DNA of 46,310 bases from Tissierella sp. (lineage in GTDB: Bacteria > Bacillota > Clostridia > Tissierellales > Tissierellaceae): NCBI RefSeq assembly GCF_029266915.1, contig NZ_JARIEF010000021.1, positions 1-46,310 on the forward strand, in the 5' to 3' direction. Positions 18,130 to 27,084 of the stretch are shown one piece after another (position 1 is the stretch's first letter; each line of letters begins with the position of its first letter). Made by a program: the position numbers and the translations under genes. The notes under the pieces are model-generated. The model saw only the letters and a list, made by a program, of their open reading frames with translations, searched no databases and was not told the origin of the DNA.

Positions 18130-20339
18130 TTCGCTAACTCCTCCTCTGACAATTGGGATAGAGCAATTTGTTTATAAACATCTGAGTCTTTTAAGAGTTC
18201 TCTATGACTTCCCATTCCAACTATCTCACCTTCATCTAAGACTATAATCTTATCTGCATCTTTAATAGTATTTATTCTTTGAGCTACTATTAAAAGTGTA
18301 CTTGTTTTAAGTCTCTCCTCCAGAGCAGTTCTAAGGCTTGCATCTGTTTTAAAGTCAAGTGCTGAAAAACTGTCATCAAAAATTATTATCTCTGGTTTTT
18401 TAGCTATGGTTCTGGCTATTGAAAGTCTCTGTTTCTGACCGCCTGAAACATTTGATCCACTTTGAGATATTCTTGTATCTATTCCATCTTCTTTTTGGTC
18501 TACAAATTCTTTGGATTTAGAAGTGTCTATAGCTTCTAAAACTTCTTCTCTATCTAAATCTTTATTTTTACCATATTTTATATTGCTCTCTATAGTTCCT
18601 GTAAAAAGTGTACTGGTTTGTGGAGTATAGCCTATTCTCTCTCTTAGATCATGGAGGTCTAGTTCTCTTACATCTACTCCATCAACCAAGATACTGCCTT
18701 CTGTTACGTCATAAAACCTAGGTATCAGATTTATTAGAGTAGATTTACCACTTCCTGTACTTCCTATAAAGGCAACTGTTTCTCCCTGCTTTGCTGTAAA
18801 GTTTATATCGCATAAAACAGGCGACTCGGCACCTGGATATTTAAAGGTTACATCCTTAAATTCTACAAGACCCTTTACTCCTTCTTGAATTTTCTTAGGT
18901 GAAGAAGGATTTTTTATTGTTACTTCAGTGTTCAGTATGTCCATTACTCTTCCAGCCGATACTGATGCACGAGGTAGGATAACAGAAACCATTGATAACA
19001 TTAGGAAGGACATGATAATCTGCATTGCATACTGCATAAATGCCATCATATCTCCAACTTGTATGTTTGATTTATTTATCTCTTTTGCTCCTATCCATAC
19101 TATAAGAAGAATTACTCCGTTCATTATAATAGTCATAGCTGGCATAAGAGTTATCATTATTCTAGATACAAATAGATTTGTATCCGTTAAATCGGTATTT
19201 GCCTTGTCAAATTTCTCTTCTTCGTACCCTTTAGTATTAAAAGCTCTTATAACTAGCATACCAGTTAAAGACTCTCTCATCACCAGGTTAACTCTGTCTA
19301 CCAGTGTCTGTATAATCTTAAACTTTGGTATCGCTACGCTGAAAACAACAATTAAGAGTATTAGAATTCCAACAACTCCAAGTCCTACTATCCAGGCCAT
19401 AGAAGCATTTGTTCTAAGAGCTCTTATAACTCCACCAACTCCAAGTATAGGCGCAAAAAATACCATTCTAAGGAGCATAACTGTAAATTGTTGAATTTGC
19501 TGAATATCATTTGTACTTCTTGTTATTAAAGAAGCAGTTGAAAACGTGTCAAATTCACTATTAGAAAACTGGGCTACTTTTGTAAACACCTTGTCTCTTA
19601 AGTTCTTGGCAAGTCCCGCTGCAACTCTTGAAGATAGAAATCCTACCAGTATAGCAGCTAGCATCCCTGCAAAAGCTATAAGAAGCATAAATCCACCAAT
19701 TCTCATAATATAATCAGTTTGGGTCTTCTCAATACTTATACCTACTTGTTTGTATTCATCCCTTATAAAAACCATAGCTGATTGTTTTATAAGTTCTTTT
19801 GGAAGTTCTCCAAAGCCCTCCTGTATCTGAGCCTTCATCATATCAATCTGCTCAGGGGGAAGATTTGCAATCGCTGTAAAAGGATCAACTCCCTCTGGTA
19901 AATCAGGAAGAGGAACTTCACCGCTCTTTATTGCATTTACTGCTAGAAGTGATCTAGATAGAAAATTATCCATCTCTCTTATAACTTCTTCATCCTTTTC
20001 TTCTAATATATAAAGTGGCTGATCTTTTAATAGATCATATTTTTTTTGAAATTTTTTATATTCTTTTTCGCTTAAATCTCCCTTGCTTATAAGTTTATAA
20101 CTAGAATCCAAGGTTGCTATTTCCCTATCATCAAGAAATAATTTTACTCTTTCCATCTGGCTTTCTCTTATAACTTCCGGAACGGCATCTTCTATACCAT
20201 TTTGCTGTATACCCGTATCAACTATTTTTGACATATAATCCGGTAAGGCTAATTCTGCCATAGCCTGGCCAAATAATAAGGCAAATATTAAGATAATAAG
20301 CAGCGTAAAGGGTTTAAACTCTTTAAACATTTTTAACAT
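18126..20339 (-). CDS. ABC exporter half-transporter with degenerate ATP site and extracellular insertion
   Basis: 737 residues. TM1 lies at ~10-30, then a ~170-residue mostly charged insertion (about 45-215) probably lies outside the membrane before the remaining five helices. The NBD (~490-737) has Walker A GSTGSGKST, a canonical signature VSGGQKQRLS, and Walker B IIIFDDSFSALD, where Asp replaces the catalytic Glu; VAQRINT replaces the usual AHR H-loop. These changes mark the non-canonical partner of a heterodimeric exporter. Its intact signature would complete the competent site together with the 631-residue partner. It lies 15 bases after the MarR gene, in the same operon. Confidence 0.92.
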   Translation of the reverse strand: MLKMFKEFKPFTLLIILIFALLFGQAMAELALPDYMSKIVDTGIQQNGIEDAVPEVIRESQMERVKLFLDDREIATLDSSYKLISKGDLSEKEYKKFQKKYDLLKDQPLYILEEKDEEVIREMDNFLSRSLLAVNAIKSGEVPLPDLPEGVDPFTAIANLPPEQIDMMKAQIQEGFGELPKELIKQSAMVFIRDEYKQVGISIEKTQTDYIMRIGGFMLLIAFAGMLAAILVGFLSSRVAAGLAKNLRDKVFTKVAQFSNSEFDTFSTASLITRSTNDIQQIQQFTVMLLRMVFFAPILGVGGVIRALRTNASMAWIVGLGVVGILILLIVVFSVAIPKFKIIQTLVDRVNLVMRESLTGMLVIRAFNTKGYEEEKFDKANTDLTDTNLFVSRIMITLMPAMTIIMNGVILLIVWIGAKEINKSNIQVGDMMAFMQYAMQIIMSFLMLSMVSVILPRASVSAGRVMDILNTEVTIKNPSSPKKIQEGVKGLVEFKDVTFKYPGAESPVLCDINFTAKQGETVAFIGSTGSGKSTLINLIPRFYDVTEGSILVDGVDVRELDLHDLRERIGYTPQTSTLFTGTIESNIKYGKNKDLDREEVLEAIDTSKSKEFVDQKEDGIDTRISQSGSNVSGGQKQRLSIARTIAKKPEIIIFDDSFSALDFKTDASLRTALEERLKTSTLLIVAQRINTIKDADKIIVLDEGEIVGMGSHRELLKDSDVYKQIALSQLSEEELAK

Positions 20340-20354
20340 TATTCCACCTCGTTC

Positions 20355-20786
20355 TTATTCTAATTTTTCTTTTAGATTGTTACCCATTTTTTTAAGAAGT
20401 AATTTCATAGTGTCTTTTTCCTCTGGAGAAAAACCATAGAAACATTCTTCTGATAGCGCTTTAATAGATTTCTTTGCTTTTTCAGCTACTTCTCTTCCTT
20501 CATCAGTAAGATAAACTCTAGAAACTCTTTGATCCTCTTGATCTTTTCTTCTAATTAATATTCCAGACTTTTCCATCCTCTTGAGCATTACATTTATAGT
20601 CGAAGGTGCTGTTTTTAAAATATCAGCTATCTCTCTTTGACTTAAACCATCCTTGTTTTCCAATAAAAAAAGTAGTGGAGGTTGTCCATGATATATACCT
20701 ATTTTACTTAAGAGTATATGTGTACGATGATAATGCATTCTAGATGCATTTAAAAATGTAAAATATAAAGAATCTTTGCTGATCAT
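20355..20786 (-). CDS. MarR-family transcriptional regulator of the ABC exporter operon
   Basis: 143 residues. A winged helix-turn-helix lies in the middle (GLSQREIADILKTAPSTIN, VMLKRMEKSGILIRR), with the wing QRVSRVYLTDEGRE. MarR dimers bind palindromic operators and release them on ligand binding. It is the first gene of the operon with the two exporter genes. TTAG-N4-CTAA palindromes flank its own promoter, so autorepression and control of the exporter are very likely. The inducer is unknown. Confidence 0.93.
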   Translation of the reverse strand: MISKDSLYFTFLNASRMHYHRTHILLSKIGIYHGQPPLLFLLENKDGLSQREIADILKTAPSTINVMLKRMEKSGILIRRKDQEDQRVSRVYLTDEGREVAEKAKKSIKALSEECFYGFSPEEKDTMKLLLKKMGNNLKEKLE

Positions 20787-20810
20787 ATTTTCACTTCCTT
20801 AAATATATTA

Positions 20811-20838
20811 CTTAGCTAACTAAGCTTAGTCGGCTAAG
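20811..20838 (-). promoter_or_regulatory. Two abutting MarR operators downstream of the promoter
   Basis: CTTAGCTAACTAAG (20811-20824) and CTTAGTCGGCTAAG (20825-20838) lie back to back just downstream of the expected transcription start. Both share CTTAG-N4-CTAAG arms. Confidence 0.7.
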
Positions 20839-20847
20839 TATTAATGT

Positions 20848-20876
20848 ATAATACAATGAATATCCATCATTGTCAA
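20848..20876 (-). promoter_or_regulatory. SigA-type promoter of the marR-ABC exporter operon
   Basis: On the minus strand TTGACA (20876-20871), a 17-base spacer and TATTAT (20853-20848) form a near-consensus promoter. It is sandwiched between the operator palindromes. Confidence 0.85.
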
Positions 20877-20886
20877 CACTTATTTG

Positions 20887-20898
20887 TTAGTCGACTAA
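20887..20898 (-). promoter_or_regulatory. Third MarR operator upstream of the -35
   Basis: TTAGTCGACTAA is a perfect 12-bp palindrome. It lies 10 bases upstream of the -35 and has the same arms as the two downstream sites. Confidence 0.7.
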
Positions 20899-21074
20899 GT
20901 AATAAAAAAATACAGCTCTCTTTATATTTTCTTTATAAATCCACTACAGATACATATCCTCTTCACATGTGTATACCTCTTAGAACTTAAGACTAGCAAG
21001 CTAATTAAATTTTAAGTTAAGTAGCCTCCTGTCGCCTTACACTTTTAAAGAAAAGAAACTAGAGAGTTTTGGTC

Positions 21075-23405
21075 TTAAAGCTTCCAAAACTCCTTTAGTT
21101 TCTCTTTAAGTTCTGTATTATTCTTCACACTTTCACTGCCAGACCATTCTTCTGGAAATAATCTTTTATACTTATTTGTTCCAAATCTATCATCGATAAG
21201 AAGAATAGCTCCTCTATCTCCTTCAGTTCTTATAACTCTTCCAGCTGCCTGAAGCACCTTGTTTATTCCCGGATAAGTATAGGCATAATCAAAGCCGCTC
21301 CGGCTTGTTTCATTGAAGTAGTCTCTTATTGTGTCCCTTTCAAAACTTATCCCCGGTAAGCCCACACTTACAATTATAGCTCCTATAAGCTTATCTCCTA
21401 CCAGATCTATTCCTTCTGAAAACATGCCTCCTAGAACTCCAAATGCGACTAGATCTTTTTCTTTGGCAAATCTCTCTAAAAACTCTTCTCTCATCCCTTC
21501 ACTCATATTATCTTCTTGCATAGAAATATTAAGCCCATCATACTCTATTTTTTCATACACTTTCCGCATGTAGATGTAGGAAGGAAAGAAAACAAAGTAA
21601 TTTCCACGTCTTTGCTCTACAAAGTTTTTTATCATTTCTACTATCTCCCCATAGCTATTTTCACGATCTCGATACCTAGTTGAGATATTATCTCTAATAA
21701 GGAGTTTTAAGTTTTTTCTTGGAAAAGGTGAAGCCAATCTCATATGGTAGTCTTTTTCTCTTCCTCCCAATAAGTTCTTATAATAATCTATCGGGGTTAA
21801 TGTTGCAGAGAAAAATATACTTGCAGATCCTCTTTTCATAGCTTCTTTTAATAAAGAAGAAGGATTAACACAAAAAAGCTTTAGAATAACTCCTTCTTCC
21901 CCTATATTTACTTCCATCACATAGTTTTCATCAAAGAGCTCTGATATCTTTAAATATTTTACTATATCAAAGTATACTTCTATTACCTGCTCATAATCCT
22001 CATTATCCTTTTCTTCAATAAGCCAAGGTTCAAGGTTAGTTAGCAGACTCTTTAGGGGAAAATAAAACTCAGTAAATTCTTCTTTAGATTTAAAATTGTT
22101 TACAATATTATGTTCTTTTATTAAGCTATTAAACAATCCATTGATTTTGTTAATTTTTTTATGCACTGACGGATAGCTCCCCCTAAAAACATCTTTTAGT
22201 GCTTTAAATTTTTCATAGTTTAGAGAAGCTGAAAACATCTCTCTAGATCTGTCGATAAGATTGTGGGCTTCATCTATCAAAAACACATAATTATAATTTA
22301 TATCTTCAAAAAATCTCTTTAAATATACCTGGGGATCAAAAACATAATTGTAATCGCAGATTATTATATCCATCCACAGGCTGATGTCCAGTGAGAATTC
22401 AAAAGGACACACTCTATGTTTTAGGGCATATTCTTTTACCTTCTCCCTGTCTATAAGATCTTCCTTTGAAAATATATCCATTATAGCTTCATTTACTCGG
22501 TCAAAATGACCTTTAGCAAACTCACAATCCCGCGGATTACACTTTACTTCATCATTTAAACAAACTTTATCTTTAGCAGTTATTACTATAGCTTTAGCTT
22601 TTAATCCATTCTTGATTAAAAGTTCCATAGACTTTAGAGGTGCTTCTCTTGTTATAGTCTTAGCCGTTAAGTAAAATATTCTTTTAACTGCACCCTCTTT
22701 CATGGCTTTTATAGCTGGAAAAATCGTAGACATAGTTTTTCCAATCCCGGTTGGTGCTTTGGCAAATAGATTTTTTCGCTCTTTTATGCTCTTATAAACT
22801 GAAACAGCAAGTTCTCTTTGACCATTTCTATATTCACTAAAAGGAAAGCTACTAGACTCTATAGAAGAATCTCTTATATCTTCCCATCCAAAACTAAGCT
22901 CCGCCCAGTCTATATATTTTTTCATTATGTCACTGAAGAATTCTTCTAATCTTTCAAGGGTGAACTCTTCTTTAAATCTTTTAACCTCTTCTGTTTCTAT
23001 ATGAAAATATGTAACTTGAAGGTCTATTTCTTTTAAAGAATTTTGAAGGCAGTAAATAAGCCCATAGACCTTAGCCTGAGCCCAGTGGAGGGGATTGTAA
23101 TCTATCTCTATAAGATTTAAATCACGGATTGTGCTCTTTATCTCATCTATTAGGGCCTCATCGCCTAGATGATATACTCCGTCCGCCCTGCCTTCTATTT
23201 CAAATGAATACTCCCCATAGTCAAATATATGTTTTAAACTGACTTCAGCTCTATAGTTTTCGCCATAAGTTTTCTGAACCTTTTGATGGGCCAGAGTTCC
23301 TTCTACTGCTCGAGTATTGGATTTAAAGCTGTTATCTATATCGCCGCTTCGTAAGACAAATTCTATTAAATTTCTAACCGATATTCTTATATTTTTATTC
23401 ATCAT
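21075..23405 (-). CDS. PD-(D/E)XK nuclease fused to XPD/DinG-type Fe-S helicase
   Basis: 776 residues; GGAGG precedes the ATG. Residues ~1-170 form a RecB/Cas4-like nuclease domain: GTLAHQKVQ (motif His), GRADGVY (Asp), LIDEIKS (E-x-K) and HWAQAKVYGLIYC (QxxxY). Residues ~195-776 form a superfamily 2 helicase: APTGIGKT (Walker A, ~216), four cysteines between about 280 and 345 (KVCL, VKC, RDCE, RVCPF) for a 4Fe-4S cluster, LIDEAHNLID (DEAH box) and VLQAAGRVIRTEGDRG (motif VI). Such Rad3-related enzymes unwind DNA 5'-3'. The role is repair or processing of unusual DNA structures, by inference. It is monocistronic. Confidence 0.9.
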   Translation of the reverse strand: MMNKNIRISVRNLIEFVLRSGDIDNSFKSNTRAVEGTLAHQKVQKTYGENYRAEVSLKHIFDYGEYSFEIEGRADGVYHLGDEALIDEIKSTIRDLNLIEIDYNPLHWAQAKVYGLIYCLQNSLKEIDLQVTYFHIETEEVKRFKEEFTLERLEEFFSDIMKKYIDWAELSFGWEDIRDSSIESSSFPFSEYRNGQRELAVSVYKSIKERKNLFAKAPTGIGKTMSTIFPAIKAMKEGAVKRIFYLTAKTITREAPLKSMELLIKNGLKAKAIVITAKDKVCLNDEVKCNPRDCEFAKGHFDRVNEAIMDIFSKEDLIDREKVKEYALKHRVCPFEFSLDISLWMDIIICDYNYVFDPQVYLKRFFEDINYNYVFLIDEAHNLIDRSREMFSASLNYEKFKALKDVFRGSYPSVHKKINKINGLFNSLIKEHNIVNNFKSKEEFTEFYFPLKSLLTNLEPWLIEEKDNEDYEQVIEVYFDIVKYLKISELFDENYVMEVNIGEEGVILKLFCVNPSSLLKEAMKRGSASIFFSATLTPIDYYKNLLGGREKDYHMRLASPFPRKNLKLLIRDNISTRYRDRENSYGEIVEMIKNFVEQRRGNYFVFFPSYIYMRKVYEKIEYDGLNISMQEDNMSEGMREEFLERFAKEKDLVAFGVLGGMFSEGIDLVGDKLIGAIIVSVGLPGISFERDTIRDYFNETSRSGFDYAYTYPGINKVLQAAGRVIRTEGDRGAILLIDDRFGTNKYKRLFPEEWSGSESVKNNTELKEKLKEFWKL

Positions 23406-23495
23406 TTTCCTCCAATATTATTATACCAAATTACCAAAGTTCTTGTTAGATTTATAATTTTTTAACCCATGTTTTTTATGCCTATTTTGAGCCAT

Positions 23496-23524
23496 TTGTA
23501 ATGATATTAACTTTATGATATGAT
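23496..23524 (+). promoter_or_regulatory. Promoter of the betaine transporter leader
   Basis: TTGTAA (23496-23501), 17 bases and TATGAT (23519-23524) give a good SigA promoter whose transcript would start about 35 bases before the riboswitch core. Confidence 0.65.
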
Positions 23525-23565
23525 TATTAGGTACTAATTTTATAAAGATTTTAATTAAATATTGT

Positions 23566-23690
23566 AAGAGCTCAATTCTTTTTAAGAAGCGGGGGAACCA
23601 TTATCTTGGGGTGAATCATTTTGAAGAACAGCCCTTTGTTCTAATCCATCAGCTAACCTCGTAGGCTAAAAGGGGAGTATATCATTTAAA
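23566..23690 (+). ncRNA. c-di-AMP riboswitch (ydaO/yuaA class)
   Basis: The conserved core is visible in order: AGCGGGGGAACCA, TTGGGGTGAATC, a variable AGGG-type arm, AATCCATCAGCTAACCTCG and TAGGC. This matches the ydaO consensus. ydaO riboswitches bind cyclic di-AMP and as a rule turn their genes off. They sit upstream of wall-hydrolase and of K+ or osmolyte uptake genes, which fits the betaine transporter that follows. The downstream stem at 23696-23720 is the likely expression platform. The outer boundaries are approximate. Confidence 0.92.
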
Positions 23691-23695
23691 TTGTT

Positions 23696-23720
23696 AACTA
23701 TGGTGCTCCATAGTTTTTTT
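23696..23720 (+). terminator. Riboswitch expression platform terminator
   Basis: AACTATGG-TGCT-CCATAGTT followed by TTTTT, placed directly after the riboswitch and 100 bases before the transporter start. It is probably formed when c-di-AMP is bound. Confidence 0.88.
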
Positions 23721-23820
23721 ATGCAGTTTTTTAAGTACAATGATTATTTCTTAGTTTTTATGTTTAATCTTTTATGGTTGATGGAGTAATCGATTAAAAC
23801 AAAAAAGGAGGAAAAATAAT

Positions 23821-25701
23821 TTGAAAAAAGTATTAAGTATTTTGATGGCAATTTTAATCCTATCTTCTAGTCTTACTGGAAATGTATCTTTTGCAGAAGA
23901 TAAGGAAATAGTATTTGCTGATGCAGGATGGGATAGTATAAAACTTCATAATGAGATAGCTGGTACAATTATTAAGGCACTTTATGGTTATTCTTATACT
24001 CAAGTTCCAGGTTCAACTGCTGTTATGCACGAAGGTGTAATAAAAGGCGAAATTGATGTTCATATGGAAGAATGGACTGATAATATATCTAGTTATGAAA
24101 TAGATTTACAAGAAGGAAAATTTAAAGAACTAGGTGTAAACTTTGATGATAACTACCAAGGTATCTATGTTCCAAGATATGTCATAGAAGGAGATGCCGA
24201 AAGAGGAATAGAAGCAATGGCACCTGATTTAAAAAATGTTTGGGACTTAAAAAAATATCCTGAAATTTTTAAAGATCAAGAAAATCCTGACATGGGTAGA
24301 ATGTATGGAGCTATACCAGGGTGGGAAGTAGATAAAATAATGAATAATAAATATATGCACTACGGATTAGATGAGAACTTTATGTACTTTAGACCAGGTT
24401 CAGAAGCAGCCCTTACCGCTGCAATAACTTCAGCTTACGAAAAAGGTGAAGCCATAGCTGCTTATTATTGGGAACCAACTTGGTTGCTTGGACTCTACGA
24501 TATGGTTCTTTTAGAAGATGAACCTTATGATGAAGCAACTTATAAAGAAGGAAAGACAGCACTTCCAGCTGTTAGAGTAACTACAGCTGTAAGCAATAAG
24601 TTTTATGAAAATGAAGAAAATAAAGAAGTTATAGAATTTATAGGAAAATATAAAACATCAAGCGCTCTTACATCTAAAGGTCTTGCTCACATGCAGGAAA
24701 CTGGAGATAATTATGAAAAAACAGCAAAATGGTTTTTACTTGAACATGATGAACTCCTAGATGAATGGTTAAGCCCAGAAGATGCAAAAGAAATGAGAAG
24801 TTTTTTAAATGAAGAGCAGTCTGTAAAAAAAGGTAATATTCTTTATGACTTTCCCTTTGTAATTCCAGTTAATTTAGAGGGAATAGACAATTCCGTAAGA
24901 GACTTCAGTGTTAAATATGATGCCTTCTTCGAAGTTATTAGAAAAGGCCTTACACTCCTGGTAACTTCAATCCAATCAGTCCTTGACTTTATACCATGGT
25001 TTGTACTTCTTATAGCCGTTTTCTTTGCTGGTTGGAAGGTTACGGGCAAGTTATTTAATGGTATCCTTTATTCAGGTCTTTTATTTCTGATTGGAATGGT
25101 AGGCTATTGGGAACTTATGAATGAAACCTTAGCTATTATCTTAGCTTCAGTATTTATATCACTCTTGATCGGTTTTCCAATTGGAATACTCCTTTCTACA
25201 AGTGATAGAGCTAATAGTATTATGAGACCAATACTTGATACTATGCAGACTATGCCAGTATTTGTCTACCTTATACCAGCACTACTATTCTTTGGTCTTG
25301 GTAAGGCACCTGCTGTAATAGCTACTACTATTTATGCCGTAGTTCCTATTATAAAGCTTACAAATCTTGGTATAAGACAAATTGACTCAGAAATTGTAGA
25401 AGCTTCACAGTCATTTGGCTCTACTCCTTTTCAATCATTAGTAAAGGTACAAATTCCTCAAGCTCTGCCAACTATAATGACTGGTGTAAACCAAACACTT
25501 ATGATGGCAATATCCATGGTTGTAACTACCTCTATGATAGGTGCAACGGGTCTTGGTATGGAAGTTTTACTTGGAGTTAATAGGGTTGAAATAGGAAGAG
25601 GACTTCTATCAGGTACAGCAGTTGTAATAATAGCCGTAGTGCTAGATCGAATAACTCAAGGACTTGTTACTAAAAGTGAGGTGAAGACAGATGGAGAATA
25701 A
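23821..25701 (+). CDS. Glycine betaine/proline-type ABC transporter, binding protein fused N-terminally to permease
   Basis: 626 residues; TTG start after AAAGGAGG. A signal peptide (1-26, ends VSFA-ED) leads into an OpuAC-like substrate-binding domain (~28-300; FADAGWDSIKLHN, YYWEPTWLLGLYDM, with Trp residues expected to cage a quaternary amine). After a linker the permease domain (~375-620) has about six helices and the EAA-type loop EIVEASQSFGSTPFQSL. It imports compatible solutes; in amino-acid fermenters betaine can also be a Stickland electron acceptor. The known OpuABC fusion has the permease first and the binding domain last; here the order is reversed. It overlaps the ATPase gene by 11 bases and is controlled by the c-di-AMP riboswitch. 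Confidence 0.9.
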   Translation: MKKVLSILMAILILSSSLTGNVSFAEDKEIVFADAGWDSIKLHNEIAGTIIKALYGYSYTQVPGSTAVMHEGVIKGEIDVHMEEWTDNISSYEIDLQEGKFKELGVNFDDNYQGIYVPRYVIEGDAERGIEAMAPDLKNVWDLKKYPEIFKDQENPDMGRMYGAIPGWEVDKIMNNKYMHYGLDENFMYFRPGSEAALTAAITSAYEKGEAIAAYYWEPTWLLGLYDMVLLEDEPYDEATYKEGKTALPAVRVTTAVSNKFYENEENKEVIEFIGKYKTSSALTSKGLAHMQETGDNYEKTAKWFLLEHDELLDEWLSPEDAKEMRSFLNEEQSVKKGNILYDFPFVIPVNLEGIDNSVRDFSVKYDAFFEVIRKGLTLLVTSIQSVLDFIPWFVLLIAVFFAGWKVTGKLFNGILYSGLLFLIGMVGYWELMNETLAIILASVFISLLIGFPIGILLSTSDRANSIMRPILDTMQTMPVFVYLIPALLFFGLGKAPAVIATTIYAVVPIIKLTNLGIRQIDSEIVEASQSFGSTPFQSLVKVQIPQALPTIMTGVNQTLMMAISMVVTTSMIGATGLGMEVLLGVNRVEIGRGLLSGTAVVIIAVVLDRITQGLVTKSEVKTDGE

Positions 25702-26932
25702 TATAAATGAAGAAATAAAAGAAGATATAATGCAGGAGAATTTTGATGATGATCCAGAAAACAGAGAAACTCTTCTAGAGGTAAAAAATTTATCAAAGCT
25801 TTATGGAAATGAAAAGAAAGAAGCTATAAAACTTAAAAAATCTGGTCTTACGAAAGATGAGGTTTATGCGAAAACTAAGACTACTATAGCACTTTGGGAT
25901 GTTTCTCTAGAAGTTAAAAAGAAGGAAATCCTTGTAATAATAGGTCTTTCAGGCTCTGGTAAATCTACCTTAGTTAGATGTTTTAATATGCTCAATAAAC
26001 CAACTTCTGGAAATATTTTTTATGAAGGAAATGATATAAGCAAATACAATAAAAAAGATCTTATGGAATATAGAAGAAGCAAAATCTCTATGGTCTTTCA
26101 AAGTTTTGGACTTATGAGCCATAGAGATGTTATGGGCAATGTAGAGTATGGTCTTGAGGTTAAAGGTATGGGGAAGGAAGAACGTCATAAGAAAGCTATG
26201 GATATGATTTCCATGGTTGGCCTTGATGGGGTTGAAAACGAGCCTATCAATAACCTCTCTGGCGGAATGAAACAAAGGGTTGGTATTGCAAGAGCGCTTG
26301 CAAATGATCCTGAAATACTTCTTATGGATGAGCCATTTTCAGCTCTAGATCCCTTAGTTAGAAAGGATATGCAGTTTGAGCTTCTGACCATACAAAGAAA
26401 ACTCGATAAAACTATAATATTTATTACTCATGATATAGATGAGGCATTTAAACTAGGAGATCGGGTTGCCATAATGAAAGATGGAGAACTGATTCAAGTA
26501 GATACTCCGGAGAGAATGACTTCACATCCTAAAACTGAGTATGTAAAAAGATTTATAGATAGTGCAGATAAAACACAAGTTATATCAGTAAGAAGTGTAA
26601 TGATAACTCCTAATAGCTTGGTAAGACTTAGAGATAACCCTACTCTTGCTATAAAAGAGATGAGGCGAAACGGAGTTTCAAGTGCCTATGTAATCGCTGA
26701 TAAAACTAAGTTTCAAGGCGTTATAACCCTTGATGATTGTTTAAGAGCTCAAAGAGAAGGACTTGATCTTAAAGATATATTGATTCGAGATATAAAAACA
26801 ACTCATCCCGATGCTATGTTAACAGATATAATAACAGATGCAACAGAAGCAAGGTTCCCTCTTGCAGTTGTTGATGATCGAAACAACCTTAACGGCATAG
26901 TTTCAAAAGTGCATGTACTTTCATCCATGTAG
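25691..26932 (+). CDS. Glycine betaine/proline ABC transporter ATPase with tandem CBS domains
   Basis: 413 residues, OpuAA/ProV type. The N-terminal insert GLTKDEVYAKTKTTIALWDV is typical of this subfamily. Walker A is GLSGSGKST, the signature is LSGGMKQRVG, Walker B is ILLMDEPFSALD and the H-loop is FITHDIDEAF. Residues ~295-413 form two CBS domains (RSVMITPNSLVRL... and ...FPLAVVDDRNNLNGIVS). In related transporters the CBS module senses ionic strength or binds c-di-AMP. The gene is translationally coupled to the preceding fusion gene. With the riboswitch, c-di-AMP could act on both synthesis and activity. Confidence 0.93.
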   Translation: MENNINEEIKEDIMQENFDDDPENRETLLEVKNLSKLYGNEKKEAIKLKKSGLTKDEVYAKTKTTIALWDVSLEVKKKEILVIIGLSGSGKSTLVRCFNMLNKPTSGNIFYEGNDISKYNKKDLMEYRRSKISMVFQSFGLMSHRDVMGNVEYGLEVKGMGKEERHKKAMDMISMVGLDGVENEPINNLSGGMKQRVGIARALANDPEILLMDEPFSALDPLVRKDMQFELLTIQRKLDKTIIFITHDIDEAFKLGDRVAIMKDGELIQVDTPERMTSHPKTEYVKRFIDSADKTQVISVRSVMITPNSLVRLRDNPTLAIKEMRRNGVSSAYVIADKTKFQGVITLDDCLRAQREGLDLKDILIRDIKTTHPDAMLTDIITDATEARFPLAVVDDRNNLNGIVSKVHVLSSM

Positions 26933-26980
26933 AACAACTTATATATTTTATAGTATAATATAGACGACAAATATAAATGA

Positions 26981-27016
26981 AAAAAAGGTAGAACATTTCC
27001 ATGTTCTACCTTTTTT
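26981..27016 (+). terminator. Terminator of the betaine transporter operon
   Basis: A perfect 16-bp stem AAAAAAGGTAGAACAT / ATGTTCTACCTTTTTT with the 4-base loop TTCC, followed by ATTT. Confidence 0.93.
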
Positions 27017-27036
27017 ATTTGTCTCAGACAATAAAA

Positions 27037-27067
27037 TCGAGATCCTTCGACTATCGCTCAGGATGAC
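27037..27067. repeat. REP-like dispersed element
   Basis: TCGAGATCCTTCGACTATCG followed by CTCAGGATGACA. On the minus strand this reads TGTCATCCTGAGCGATAGTC-type sequence, a motif I recall as widely dispersed between genes in Clostridia and other phyla. It forms an imperfect hairpin (ATCCT / AGGAT arms). It directly precedes the AT-rich repeat region. Confidence 0.55.
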
Positions 27068-27084
27068 AAAAAGAATTCTTTACT

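Noticed and set aside
18928-19494. 188-codon plus-strand frame
   Set aside because: Antisense to the membrane domain of the ABC exporter; the hydrophobic look is the mirror of the real gene.
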